64,000 bases of DNA from Pigoraptor vietnamica. Taxonomy: Eukaryota; Opisthokonta; Filasterea. The notes beneath the pieces were generated by a model. That model was given only the letters and a program-made list of their open reading frames with translations. It had not been told where the DNA came from and searched no databases. The stretch lies in assembly GCA_943704525.1 (NCBI GenBank), contig CALSCQ010000041.1, positions 1 through 64,000 of the forward strand. Direction: 5' to 3'. The translations under genes were made by a program, and so were the position numbers. This document shows positions 11,757 to 23,407 of this stretch, piece by piece (position 1 is the first letter of the stretch; each line of letters opens with the position of its first letter).

Positions 11757-14700
11757 ATGCAGTCACAGCCGCAAGGCCAGCAGGGCCTAAAGGTAGCTGC
11801 GCCGCTGCGCGCGAGGCCTCCCCTCCAAAATCTCGTACCCGCCCTTCCGCCCTCTGTGGGTCCGCTCACCCGGCCCGCGCCGGGTGGGCCACTCATGTCG
11901 CTGGAGGCCGCGAAAGCCCACGCGCACCTCTTTTCCACAACCGCGACAAAGCCGGAAGGTATTTGGCTCAAATGCGACGGATGGTTTAGCGGCTCACATC
12001 GCAACCTGCAGCCACAAAGGAGAAGGAAGCGAAGGAGAATACAACGTCCTTCGAGGAGCTGCGCAGAGGCATTCAGCGAATGCAGGAGGGCGAGAAGCAG
12101 GCTCGACGAGATGTCGAGATTAAGGCAGTATCCCCTTCTCGTTGTTTTAATCCCCTTTCCTATTGACTGTATGCTCATTATTATCAGGAGGCCGAGCTTC
12201 TCCGCCTACGCAAGACGGTCGACCAACAGCGCAAGTCGCTGACGGACCTCCAGCGCAGTGCCGAGACACTCACGGTCCAACTGGAGGACGCCGAAAAGAA
12301 GAGCGAAGACGCCAGGCGACGGTTGGGTGACGCACATATAAGTGGATCACGAAGGGAAGGTAAATGGAGCCTCTTCTTGCCCTTTCTTTCTTTCTGCAGA
12401 TCTGAAGCGACGATGGGCGCCTGCATCGAGATTACGAAGAGTGTCCGCGACGCGAACAGTGGTCTCGACGAAGGTGGTACAGTTGCCGCAACCGAAGTTG
12501 TGCCTCAACTTATCAATAATCACTTATTCGTATTCCAGCCAAGGCGGATCGGGAGAGGCTTGCTCAACTGAGCGCGAAACAGCGCGCGGGTATGGCTTGC
12601 AAGCCTTTGGATTCTCAATTATATGAAATTTCTGATTTTGTTTGCATGCCAGAGCTCGACGGACTCGTTGGCTGCTTTCGCGAGCTATCCACTGTCACGT
12701 CGAAGAGGGAACACGAGCGTGAGTTTTGTTATGGAACCAACTTCCCTTACCCGTATCTTTAAGCGGAAGAATATGTGAATGCTTGCAGTGCGACGGGACA
12801 TTGGCGCCGCTCGTGATGAGGTTGCCCGACTGGCCGAAGAGCTCCGTGCGCGCGAGGGCGACGTTGGGCAGCTGACGCTGCAGATACGCGAGGCGCAGTC
12901 TGAGCGCGACAAGCTCCTGACGACCGTCGAGGGCCTTCGCTGCTCTTTGGCCGATGCAACGGCTGGGCAAGGTGCGTTTATGCGGCTGTCCGCTGCATTA
13001 TGGCCTTCCATTCACCGCGCAGTGCAGCATCGCTCTCGTCCAAGATGGCCGATTTGTGCCAGGAGAAAGCGCAGTTGGAGTCCGACACGAGGATTCTCCA
13101 AGAGAGGTTGGACGCAAGCGCGAATGACGTCGCTGGCCTCCAGCGGGACATGTGCGCAATCCACAAGGCGCTCGCGGCGAAGGAAGCCGAAATCACGGCC
13201 TTGCAGGAACACCTCTCTGCTGCCAAAATGAGGCATGTAACACGCAGGCGATTGTTGAATGCTCGTTGCGCCCTCTCATCGTCGATTTGTAAACAAGGGA
13301 GGACACCTTGCGCGCCGCCCTCGAGTTGAGCGAGGAAAAGCTCGCAGCAGAGCAAGCAGCCCATGCCGTCGAAATAAACCAGCTGCAGTCCAAGCTCTCC
13401 GATGGCGCTGCTGTGGAGGTAAGTTCGCAAACATTGGCAGCCTCGTACCATGCTCGCTTCCTTTCTCTTTGCGCGCAGGCATCCCTGCGGGGAGACATTC
13501 AACTGGCCAACTCGAAGCTATCAACGGCCGCCGCTCGACTTGCCGAGGTCGAGGACCGCGAGGCGTCTGTTCGCGAGGCGCTCTCCAAGATGCAGGTTGT
13601 AGCAAGCTTCATGCCGACGCTAATGTGACGACATGCACTGATTGCTCTGTACTGTAGGCAACACTCTCTGCTCGGGAAGCCCTCCTTCACGGGGAGTTGA
13701 GCTCCGCCCGCCACGAAATCGACCATCTGAAGGTACGATTGTTGGCCAGCAACACCGTTTTTCGGACAAGGTTAACGGCTTTGCCCCACAGGCTACGCTG
13801 TCTGAACGCGACGAGCGTCTCAAGGCGACGATGACTGCGATGGCGGCTGCGTCTGACGAGCTCGCCGCTGCCAGGGCGGACGTTGCCCGGCTCACAGCCG
13901 ACGTTGCTAGCGCCGCCGAGCGCGCCCTGTCCGGGGAGAAGGCGACTTCTGTGGCCGCACACGAGGCTGCTGTGCGGTACGAGTTCATGTCGAGGCAGTT
14001 TGCGGACAGTGAGCGCCGTCGCACCGAGCTGGAAGCGGTTGTTGCCGCGTGCCGCGCGGAGCACTCTGCCGTGCGCCCCGAGGAACTGGAACGCCTGTCC
14101 AGGGTCGAAGCCACCAGTCGTCAGGTGATCGGCAAACTGGAAAGCGACAATTTGACGCTCCTTGGCAAGATTGCGGCAATCCAGGCCGAATATCAGGCGG
14201 TAAGACAGGGTGCTGATGCCTCGGGGGAATCAGTGCTGGGCTTAACGGGAACATGTGATGGCGTTCGTTGCGCAGCGCATTCACGAACTTCAAGCGAGAT
14301 TGAACAGCGCAGTCGAAGCGAAACACTTTGCTGAGGCTGCGCTAAAGAACGCGAAGGAAGAGTGCTCTGTCTTGAGCGTGACGCTGGTACGTTCAATTTG
14401 CGAGTGTACTACCTTTATGTCGTTGTCGAGGAATGACGTATATGGCATGCAGAGAGATTCAAACCACCGCCTCGAGGCGAAGTCGCGCGAGCTTGAAGGA
14501 GCTCAGAGGGCCTTGCACGTCGACGTACCTCGCTCGGTTGTCAGCGCGACTCCCGCTAAGGTTAGTCAGAAATGTGTGCGCCCTTACGATCCTGTTCATC
14601 ATCTCATGGGTAACTGATGTCCTTAGGTTCCGGTCACTCCGTCGATCACTCCTATCGGAACCTCTACTCCGGTTGTCCGCAAGACGGGCGAAGACGCGGA

Positions 14701-15135
14701 CATGGGCAGGCGCTCTAAGAAGGTGCCGTTTGTTGCTATTTGATAATTCTACGACGTCATTGCGTGGTCATTTGCTAAAATGTGCCTGTGCACGTTAGGC
14801 CAAGACGCGCTCGCCTTCCACGCCGCTTGTTGCCGCGGACAGCATGCCGGCCCAAGGGTCCCGCAGCGCCAAGACTCCGGTGAGCCACAGTGAGGCATGA
14901 TTTGCATTCGCAATTCACATACTGAAGTTTTTTTGTGCAGCGCCCGAGGAAGGAACTCGTCCAGTCGCGTGGCAAGGTTTGTGGTGCGAGATCGCACTTA
15001 TCGAGTGGGCGAAATGCTAACGCGTGCACGTTGCAGACGCCGTCGATCGGAGCCGCCACGAAGGCGTCGCGCTCCTCTGCCGGTCGCCGCGATGCATGGG
15101 TCGATCACGACGACGTGTGGGGCTTTGACGACTGA
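11757..15135 (+). CDS. coiled-coil protein of unknown function, 18 exons
   Basis: Exons 11757-11958, 12012-12127, 12188-12321, 12400-12473, 12539-12589, 12653-12718, 12789-12971, 13028-13232, 13298-13418, 13479-13595, 13658-13732, 13792-14199, 14276-14386, 14453-14560, 14627-14722, 14799-14879, 14941-14976, 15037-15135 join without a break to give 760 aa. I do not recognise a family. Seen: a Pro/Arg-rich head (about 1-65), then heptad coiled coil to about residue 645, then a basic Thr-Pro/Ser-Pro tail and an acidic, Trp-bearing end (WVDHDDVWGFDD). The early introns fall between codon positions. From exon 9 on, all introns are phase 0 and the exons are multiples of three. One junction (13232/13298) looks like a GC-AG intron. 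The TP-rich basic tail would suit a phospho-regulated or microtubule- or DNA-binding end, but that is speculation. Confidence 0.8.
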
Positions 15136-15188
15136 TGCGATGGTGCCATTCATTTTTAATGAAGGCAATACATAAAACAGCGACATTA

Positions 15189-17781
15189 CTACATGTGGAT
15201 GGTTGCAGCCGGATTGAGTGCGCGGAGTGCGGCCACATCGCCGATGCGCTTGCACCCGTAGAGGTGGACGTCACGAATCGACTGCGACTGCACGAGGAGA
15301 GCGGCGACGCACGATGCCGTGATGTCGCAGCAATAGTTGAGCTTCAGCGTCCCCAGGCGCAGCGCACTCAGGCCAATCGCCTCGACGGTCATCGCCGTGA
15401 TGTTCGTTGCACTGAGGTCCAGCAGCTCCAGCGCGGGCGCGTCCGCTGCCATGCGACGCATGCTCTCATCCGACACATTGATGCACCATCCGAGATCGAG
15501 GGCGGACAGCTGCCGGCACCGGCGTGCAATCTCGGTAACGCCCGTATCGGTGATGAGGGCGCAGAAGCCAAGCGCCAGCGAGCGCAACCCCGCGCAAGAT
15601 TTGGCCAACGCGAGCAGGGCGTCGTCCCGCACCTTCTTGCACCCCCGCGCGTCCAGTTCAAGTAGGCCCGGCACTGCCGCCGCAAATCGGCCCAACGCAG
15701 CGTCGCTGACTTTGCTGCACTGTCCAATCGAGAGAGATACGAGCGTCCGGCACTGCTGCGCAACCGCGTCGATCGCGCCGTCGCCAATGTTGTAGCAACC
15801 GAAAAGATCGAGGGCTTCAAGGGTGCCACCTACAAAACAAACGGCGCGCGCCACCCCAGCGTCGCTGAGGCGCTCGCAGCCGCGCAGACGCAATCGGCGT
15901 AGGACCGGACAGCCTCGCGCGAGGGCGATGGCCGTCACGTCGCCGATCTTGCACCAGCTAAGGTCGAGGTCGAGCAGCTCGCCGCAATTATCCGCCACTG
16001 CCGACGCTGCGGCATCGTCCACCCCCGAAGTGCCGCTGAGGTCTAGAGAGAGGAGACGGTGCCCCGAATGCGCAACCATGCGCTGGATTCCGCGCGTTGT
16101 CACCTGGGTGCAGCGCGACAGGGCAATTGCGCGAGGCCCTCGAAGTCCTAGCGACGAGACCGCGTCGTCGTTCAACTGTCGGCCCGACACGGATATAACG
16201 CGCCCTGCGCACAAGTAACCGGGCGTAAGCGATACCGTGGAGATAATTCGCACACAGCGCACGGCGAGATCGAGTACTCACAGAGAGACCGGTCGTAGAC
16301 AACGCGGCGAAATCGCCGGGACACTCGCGCGCACTGCGCAAGGTCCACCAGGGATAGCCACCGGAATATCTCCAGCAGAATCTCGTCCGGCACGCGCTGC
16401 CAATCGATTGCCCGCGGCGCTTCTGTACGGAGGGGAGAGTGAGCGGTTGGGCGCAAAATGCATCTCTAACGCAGCAGTTTCACTCACCTCGCCGGTACTC
16501 CACCAGTTGCGTGCGCGACGGCGTCCGCGACAGGGCGGGGCCTTCGTTGTACAACGTCTTTCGCGCGACGACGAGCGTCGTTCCCAGAGTCTCATCCACC
16601 GACTGACTCCCAGCCACCACGCGACACCCGCTCGCACTCGATGGCCTGGAGGGCGTTCGCGGGCGCAGCAGCGACGCCGAAGGGGGCCGCTGGAGGGGCG
16701 TCTGCGGTCGGACGAGCAGGACAGGGTGCCCTTCCGCCTCCTGCCTCACGGGCGCGCAGTACTCCACACGCTCGCTGGTTCCTTCGGGCGTTCGTTTTGC
16801 ACACGAAGGTGTACCCGGTCGCCGCGATGAGCTCGCCGACAGTGGCCGCTGAGGCGCGGGCGTCGAGGAGTGGCCATAGCCGAATGACGACGCTGGCCGG
16901 GGCGGAAGCACGCGAGGGCAAGTCGGCGCGGTGTGCTGGGCCGGTGTGTCGCTCCGACTGGATTGCGAGGCACTCGCAACGACCGGGATCGCGGCCACTG
17001 TTGCCGAGCGCGGTCGCTGTGGGCGATGCGAGCGTGCAGACGACGGCCGCGACGACGACGGCCGCGACGACGTCGGCGGGACGGGTTTCACGTCCGCAAA
17101 CGGGGCAGCCCCTTCCCGCCGCCGCATTGTCTTCGAAAGGCGGCTGTCGAGACTAGCCCGTCGGCGCGTTCGGCTGGTGCCTTTCGCGGGCTGTGGCGCC
17201 TCAGTCGATGGAGTGCCCCGCGCCGCAGGCGTGGCCGCTGGCTGTGGTGCGACGACGTCGCGCCACTTTTGCGTCACTGGGCGCACGTGCTCCGGGAGCC
17301 AGTCGTCCAGTCGCCGTCCGCAATGCAGGCAGTAGGTGGCTGCAGCGCCATTCTCACCGCCGCAGCTGAGACATATACGGACGCCGTCGTCGTCGTCGCT
17401 GTCGCTGAGCAGCCCCGCAAACAACTCGGACACCGCCGAGTTTCCGACCGCGTAGGCAAGGTCGCCGTCGTCATCGGAGATCACGCCTTCGTCTGTCGGC
17501 AAGTACTCGCGCAGCGCACGCGCAATCGGCCGCAGGTCCATGTCCGAGAGGCTCGAGTCTGTGTCGTGGTAGAGGTCACCCGCATCGAGGTCCATCTCGT
17601 CCACATCGGAGGCGCTCTCGCTGTTGGCGGGCGGGCCCACGCTGCGACCTAAGGGACTCACTGCGCGTGCCTTCGCCATGTCCGCAGGTGTGATCATGCA
17701 GAGTGCGCCTTCACCTCGACGAAGCGCAGGGCACCCTTTGACTGCTGCGCAAGTGGTCATCCAATTGCGTGCATTCCACAT
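15189..17781 (-). CDS. F-box/LRR protein with N-terminal zinc ribbon
   Basis: Minus-strand exons 17781-16488, 16422-16282 and 16204-15189 join in phase to give up to 816 aa. An in-frame ATG at 17694 is an alternative start. The N-terminal third is acidic (Asp/Ser runs), then has a two-knuckle zinc ribbon (CLSCGG and CLHCGRR), then about 240 residues of Arg/Ser/Pro-rich low complexity. The middle exon encodes an F-box (WQRVPDEILLEIFRWLSL) that runs into RSLWRVISVSGRQL across the intron. The last exon has about 12 cysteine-type leucine-rich repeats (LDLSWCKIGD, LDLFGCYNIGD, LSIGQCSKVSD and so on), as in SKP2/FBXL proteins. Known role: substrate receptor of SCF ubiquitin ligases. The zinc ribbon is an unusual addition. 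Exon 1 could conceivably belong to another transcript, but the splice phases fit. Confidence 0.82.
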
Positions 17782-17939
17782 CGGATGCCCAGCGCACCAA
17801 TCAGAGAGCGTCGCTGGCTCAGCCGCGCCAAATCATTGAATTTATGTCGATAATTGCGCTCCAATTCAAATAAATTTCAATTTATCTGCCCTGGCGACGA
17901 TTGTTGTCGCGAACTTCGCAAGGTAACGTTGTTACTGAG

Positions 17940-20900
17940 CTATCGCCAGGCGCTTGGAGTCCATGTGGACGATCGCGACCGCCCCTGCGACTCGAGCACG
18001 CGCGTGGCGGAGGACGGGCGCGGAGAGAGCGTGGTCTCTGTCGAGCTCCTCTGTGGTGGGACCATGGCGGGCAAGGGGAGCCCGTCCTCGGAGGCTGCGG
18101 ACGACGACGGCGACAGGGCGGGCTTGTCCCCTCGCAATGCAAAGGACAACCGCCGCGCCCGCCCTTCGGGAGACGGCGAGGGAAAGGCGATCGACTTGCG
18201 TCTCTTTGAACTTGGAGAGAAGGAGCCGACGCGCGAACGCTTGGGCTCCGACGCGCCCGACGAACTCTGGTGGGCGCCCGTTCCCATAATGTGCTCCATT
18301 TCGCCTGCGGCACGATCGAGTGAGCAAGCCAGCGCGCAAAAACAGGAGGCCATGTACCAACAGAGCACTCACCAAGGCGCTCTTCCTCAAGCTCTGTGGT
18401 CTGTGGACGACGAGGCACCTCAACATCAGCGCCGTGATCGACAGGCACGCACCCCACCCAACCAAACGCACCTCCACGATGGCAGCCTCCAGTTCAGCAA
18501 GAAACGCATTCTTTGCGGCCTCGTCGTCGACAGCGAATGCAAGGACGTGGACATCGTTGTAGTCTGACAATATAAACGCATTCTTGTGGTCTGCGCACAG
18601 AAACGCTCAGCTCATGCGCGCCCTCTGCACGCGCGGCACGGCACCCACACTTCGACTCGAGGTCCTGCACGCGCATGCCGTAAACAGGCATCGACACGCG
18701 GAAAATGTTTTCTGTCAAGCTCGCGACCTTCGCACTGGACGCTCCCCTCAGTGTGAGCGTGTCTCTCTTCGAAACCTTCGTGATCTGTGCAGGGCGAGTC
18801 AGCGGGAATGGCCGGCACTGCATCAACAGCCAGTCAGAGACCCACCACCACGAGATCGTTAAAGAGGAAGAGCGTCCGCAAATGCTTCCCCTTCGACGGC
18901 TTTGTGTTCGCGTCGAGCACCTCGACGGCAGATAACGACCGCACGAACCGCCGGTGAGGAACCGACAGCGGCTGCCGGGCAGCGGCGTGAGACAGCATAT
19001 TCCAACGCAACGGACCGACACACACAAACGTACCGCAAACTTCCCGCGGATGTCAGCGGCAATCCGCTCGACCTCCCACACATGGTCGCGGCCCGGCTCG
19101 ATCTCGTGCTCCAAAATGCGGTCGTAAATGCTCTCCAGGTACGACCGCGGAAGGTCGCGATTGTTGTCGATGCCTGCGCAGCAGTGGGTCAGCAGGTCGC
19201 TACAGGACGCAGCGAACGCCAGACAGGCACGCACCGCGGTTATTGCGCACGAAATCGTCCTTGCTCATCTTGCGCTTGACGCTCGGGTTATGGAGGTCCG
19301 TGTTCAGCATCACAATCGAGAACGCCAGCACGTACGCCGTGTCGGGGCTGGCGAACACGCCCGGGTTGCACTCGCAGTAGCGATTCGCAAAGTGCTCCAT
19401 CATGCGGTCGATCTTCTGCGCCTCACCGGGCAGCCGGAATGAGGAGAGGTACTGCCGCAGCGCCGCGTCCAGCTCCATGCCGGCAAAGCCCATACGCTTC
19501 GAGTAGCGCTCGAGCACCGCAATGCTGAAGGGCGCGCCATCGCCGAGAAAGTCGCCCACCATCCGCTTGCTGAGGCCAGGCTGCACGTGCAGAAACTCGG
19601 CCACCGCATCCGGCGACGACGGCAGGATCCGGTGCTGCAGCAGGTACGCCATACCCTTCATCGGGTCTCGGTTGAACCGGTGGACGCCAAACCGCAGGCG
19701 CCGTCGCACCCACTCTTCGCTCTGCGGGGAATCGGGGCCGTGCGTCTCGCCCGCTGCGTGCGTGTCGGCCTGCGCAGCGCCCTGTCCCTCGCTCGCCTGG
19801 GCTGGGGACGGCGACATTGCGGACGTCGGGCTCGATGTCCCCTGCGTTGCGCCGTCCGCCACCCCGGATGCAGGCGGAGTCCCCTCGACACCCTCCTCCG
19901 TGACGATGATGGGGATGCCGGTCGTCTTGTTGCTCAGAAGGGTGCTGCTGTCCAACGACTCGGAGTGCTTGTAGGGCGCCTTGAGGCCCCCGCGCCATGG
20001 CGAGTTGAAGCTGAGGCCGAGCCGCACCTTCTGCTTGAACTGCGAGCGCAGCTTGTAGCGCCGGTAGCAGTTCTGGATGACGACGGCCGCCTCCGCATAT
20101 CGGCTGCCCTCGTACTTGCGTATCATCGCCGCGCGGGTCAGCTCCTCAATGTCCGCCGAAATGACGTATTGGTCGTACACGACGGGGTTGCCGAGCAGGC
20201 CCGCGTGCTGCAAGTTGCTCGTGCCGCGGCGCCGCCCGGGTTTGCGCGCGGCACCCGTCGCACCCGGCAGGCTCATGCCCTCGCCGTCCCCCTCGCCCTC
20301 GCGCAGCGTGCCCAGGTCATCGTCCGAGGCTGAAGTAAGGAGCGAAGAGGGGCCAACGGCCTTGCGTGCATGCGCACGGTTCCCTGCGCCACTCTCGACG
20401 ATGCGTCGAATGGCAAGCTCGAGCGCAGGGCCGAGCGCAGGCACCTCCCGCACGCGAGCCGCCTTGGTGGCAGGGACCGGGGGCGTGTCCGACGATCGCC
20501 GCTGCCCGCTGTTTTGTCTCTCTACGAACGGATGCACCCGCCCACGGTACGATTCCGAATGCGACCGTTTGTGTCGCACACGGCCGAAATTGGGCTTGGT
20601 GGCCACGACAGGCGGCGTGCTCGGCAACACGCTCCCATCCAACGAGCCGCACGTAGAGTCAAACGAGGAAGACAGCGGCGATGGGGGCTGGCTCGACTCC
20701 TCCGCAATGGCCCAAGACACCGAACGGGACGCACTGCTCTCAGCCGCGTCGCCTTCCGAACTCAGAATACTGCCAAGGCTGCTGCGGGGCGTTTCCCATT
20801 CGGACCGAAAACGGGATGCGAGCGACGGGTCCACACTCTCAATAAGCTGCCGAAGGTGTTCGATCTCAGCACGCTGGCGAGCGATAGTAGCATCGCGTTC

Positions 20901-20993
20901 CTTAAGCAGTTCGGCGAGGCGGGCATTCTCGGCTGCAAGGTCCTCGGTTGGCCGCCGAACGGCAGCCACATCGCCTGTCTCGCGCACAGACAT
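17940..20993 (-). CDS. IQSEC: IQSEC/BRAG-type Arf guanine-nucleotide exchange factor
   Basis: Seven exons on minus: 20993-19235, 19173-19034, 18971-18846, 18784-18649, 18590-18472, 18418-18373, 18304-17940; 896 aa. Domains in order: N-terminal coiled coil (about 15-55); Ser/Arg-rich region; IQ motif (AAVVIQNCYRRYKLRSQFKQK, shown as AVVIQNCYRRYK); complete Sec7 domain with the catalytic glutamate in FRLPGEAQ (Glu about 524) and the closing segment LNTDLHNPSVKRKMSKDDF; a PH domain split over exons 3-5 (RTLFLFNDLVVV, then SDYNDVHVLAFAV); then a Ser/Pro-rich tail. IQ-Sec7-PH is the BRAG/IQSEC order, acting on Arf6-type GTPases at the plasma membrane and endosomes. The small exon 18418-18373 is the least certain. 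Confidence 0.9.
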
Positions 20994-22306
20994 CTGCGGC
21001 TGGACCGTCTAGAGCGGCCAACAGACCTGTGGCACGCTCACACCCAAGCACATAGTGTGAACTACATAAGAAATGGCCTCATGTCGCGAAAAAAAAGGAA
21101 GATCAATCGGAGAAGACGGGGTATTTTAGGATTGTCCATTTTCGACGCAACGCACTGTTTACGAAGATTCACGATCACGTGCCGATCAACTCGCAATTCA
21201 GTTCGTAACACCAGCCTGGAGCATGTGGGCCCTTGAATGTGGTCAAACCAGGTCTCGCTTTCAGTAGATGTACAGGTCCTTTTTTGTTGGGGATTCCGCG
21301 CTATGTTTAAATCGCTAATATTGTCATACAGGACATTCCGCTTACACTAATAAACAGAGGTGAGGCAGACGGGGGCGGGGGGTAGGGGACAAGGGGGAGG
21401 CAAAGCAGCAATTCCACTCACGCACAGACGCAGGCAGGCACAGACACACACGCACACACGCGCACTCACCACACGCACACACGAGCACAACCACGCGCAA
21501 TAAATTCGCCACACACTTCCCACACGCAGCACATGCGCGCGCACATCGCATCGCACATACAATGCCCCCGCACACGCACAGTCGCCACGTGCTTACACGA
21601 CACGAACATACACTCACCACACGCAAATTACGCAACACACTTACCACAGGCAATACGCAGCAAACTCGCGCGCACATCGCAGATACAAGTGCACGCGCAC
21701 GCACGACACGCACGCACCCACGCGCGCACACGCAGATACAGTGCACGCACATACACACACACACACACGTCACACACACAAATGCACATACACATACGCT
21801 TACATTCTGCATGCGTGTCGATCCACGCAGCCGAATACATTAAACTGGCGACGTCCGATTGACTTTGGATGAAGACTCTCTGGACCAGTGGAGGGAGAAA
21901 ATTTCTTAGCTTGTATACACGATTAATTTGTGAGATACAGACATAGATAACACACAATTTAGATAGATATTGTGGTTTGTGCCACATACGCGGCGTACAG
22001 TTCTCGTTGTAGCCTCATGCAAGTCGAGTGCTGCGCGATAGTGAAAACTATGCCTCCAGATTCACCGCATCAATTAAATTAAAATGAACACTGGCGACCG
22101 CAAGCGTGCAACGGTTATTCGCTAATACAAACCCTGGTTATTGTTGTTGCGGCGTAAATTAATTGCCAAGAAGACGTATGTTACCCCTGGTCAGGAGCTA
22201 AAAAGATTCTTGGTTATATGCTGGGGCGCGGGCGGAAAGTTGGTTGTTTCGGTGTGCGCTCCTTGTTGGTGTTACGGCAAACACGCTGTACAATATTGTA
22301 TTGAGC
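20994..22306. other. 1.3 kb intergenic spacer, CA-rich
   Basis: No gene recognised. Low-complexity sequence (CA runs mixed with CGCA) fills about 21420-21790. The flanks at 21050-21350 and 21840-22140 are AT-richer than the genes. Open frames through the CA tract give only Cys/Val or His/Thr repeats. Confidence 0.6.
21420..21790. repeat. degenerate CA-rich low-complexity tract
   Basis: Imperfect CA/CGCA-rich sequence of about 370 bp with scattered interruptions. Confidence 0.85.
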
Positions 22307-23120
22307 TCAGGAAGAACTGTAGCTATCGTTGGTGCTGTCTCTGCGTAACCTTCCACTTGTTCGCGCCGATGTGCCCCTCAGTTTCAGTCTGTTAGGCAAT
22401 ATTATCTTGCCAGTTTCATCGCACGACAGGTTGAATGTTCGCAGCACCCGTCGACACCTTGCCACAACTCTGCGTGATGTGTACTTTGTAAGTTACACGA
22501 GCCAATAAGAGCCAAACAGCCACCTAAGCAACCCACATATCCGGCCCGTTAATCTTGTCGTTGTAGAGATAAACTCCAAATAAGGTTGTCAAAGCAGCGC
22601 CGCTGAACACGAGAGCGTGCGTCCAGGACAAGACACTCCATCCCTGCAGCAGCAACCAACCAAACTCAGCATATTCCTCCGATTCCTCCGCTAGACAATG
22701 TGACGCAAGACACTCACCGCACTTTCCCATTCCGAGGGAGTGTTCCACCAGTTCACAAAGACGATGCACGTCCAAGTAGCAAGTACAACAAGAAAAACTG
22801 CACAAGTCCAGTCAGTCAAACAATCACGCGAACTTGCAAAAAGTACGTATTACTCACAGTGAAACTTTTTGCGCTTCCGTCGAAGTAACTCAAGGTCTTG
22901 CTTAAAATTTCTTTCAAACGTGTTCAAGTCTGGAGGTGTTCGGTAATGATTTCAGCTTCAACGTACTAGCACTACGATAGATGAAAATACACACACCTTG
23001 CCCCTGCACTGACGGATTGTGCATGCGCCCACTAGGACGCGCCCCACTGAGCAGACCTGCCGTGTGGGTCGCGGGCGAAGCCGCAGTGACGTTAATAATT
23101 GGTGCAACGGGGGACGCCAT
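22307..23120 (-). CDS. CNEP1R1: CNEP1R1-like nuclear envelope phosphatase regulatory subunit
   Basis: Five small exons on minus: 23120-22997, 22929-22858, 22797-22718, 22643-22537, 22469-22307; 181 aa with every phase consistent. The N terminus (about 40 aa) is unstructured. Then come DLNTFERNFKQDLELLRRKR, a first membrane helix (FFLVVLATWTCIVFVNWW), a second (WTHALVFSGAALTTLFGVYL), and VARCRRVLRTFNLSCDETGK followed by IILPNRLKL. The last block closely matches the cytosolic end of animal CNEP1R1 ([20 protein letters not shown] from memory). Known role: it binds and stabilises the CTDNEP1/Dullard phosphatase, which activates lipin at the nuclear envelope and so tunes membrane lipid synthesis. 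An ATG at 23180 is an alternative start. The 3' exon would be missed if the TAG just after the fourth exon's donor were taken as the stop. Confidence 0.85.
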
Positions 23121-23407
23121 TTTGTGGATTGGATCGCAACGCTTTTGTTCGCTCGTCGCTCGTCGCTTCAGTCGAAACAATTGTAACAGTGTATCACGTG
23201 ATATGTAACATGCGGATTTTACACCGGATTACTCCCTGAGTGGGTGTTGTTGTGCACACGCGTCGAGTGCTCGCTGACGTACACGCATCCTTCTGGGCGC
23301 ATCCTCACGCGCCCTTCACAAAAAGCGTCCCCCGAACTGCTCTCGTCAAGGCTCATCCTGCCTCCTCCGTCTCCCTCACGCTCCCTTTGCTGTCTGTCGA
23401 CACCAGC

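Noticed and set aside
21342-21812. Cys/Val-rich 156-codon minus-strand frame
   Set aside because: Translation of CA-rich low-complexity DNA in an intergenic spacer.
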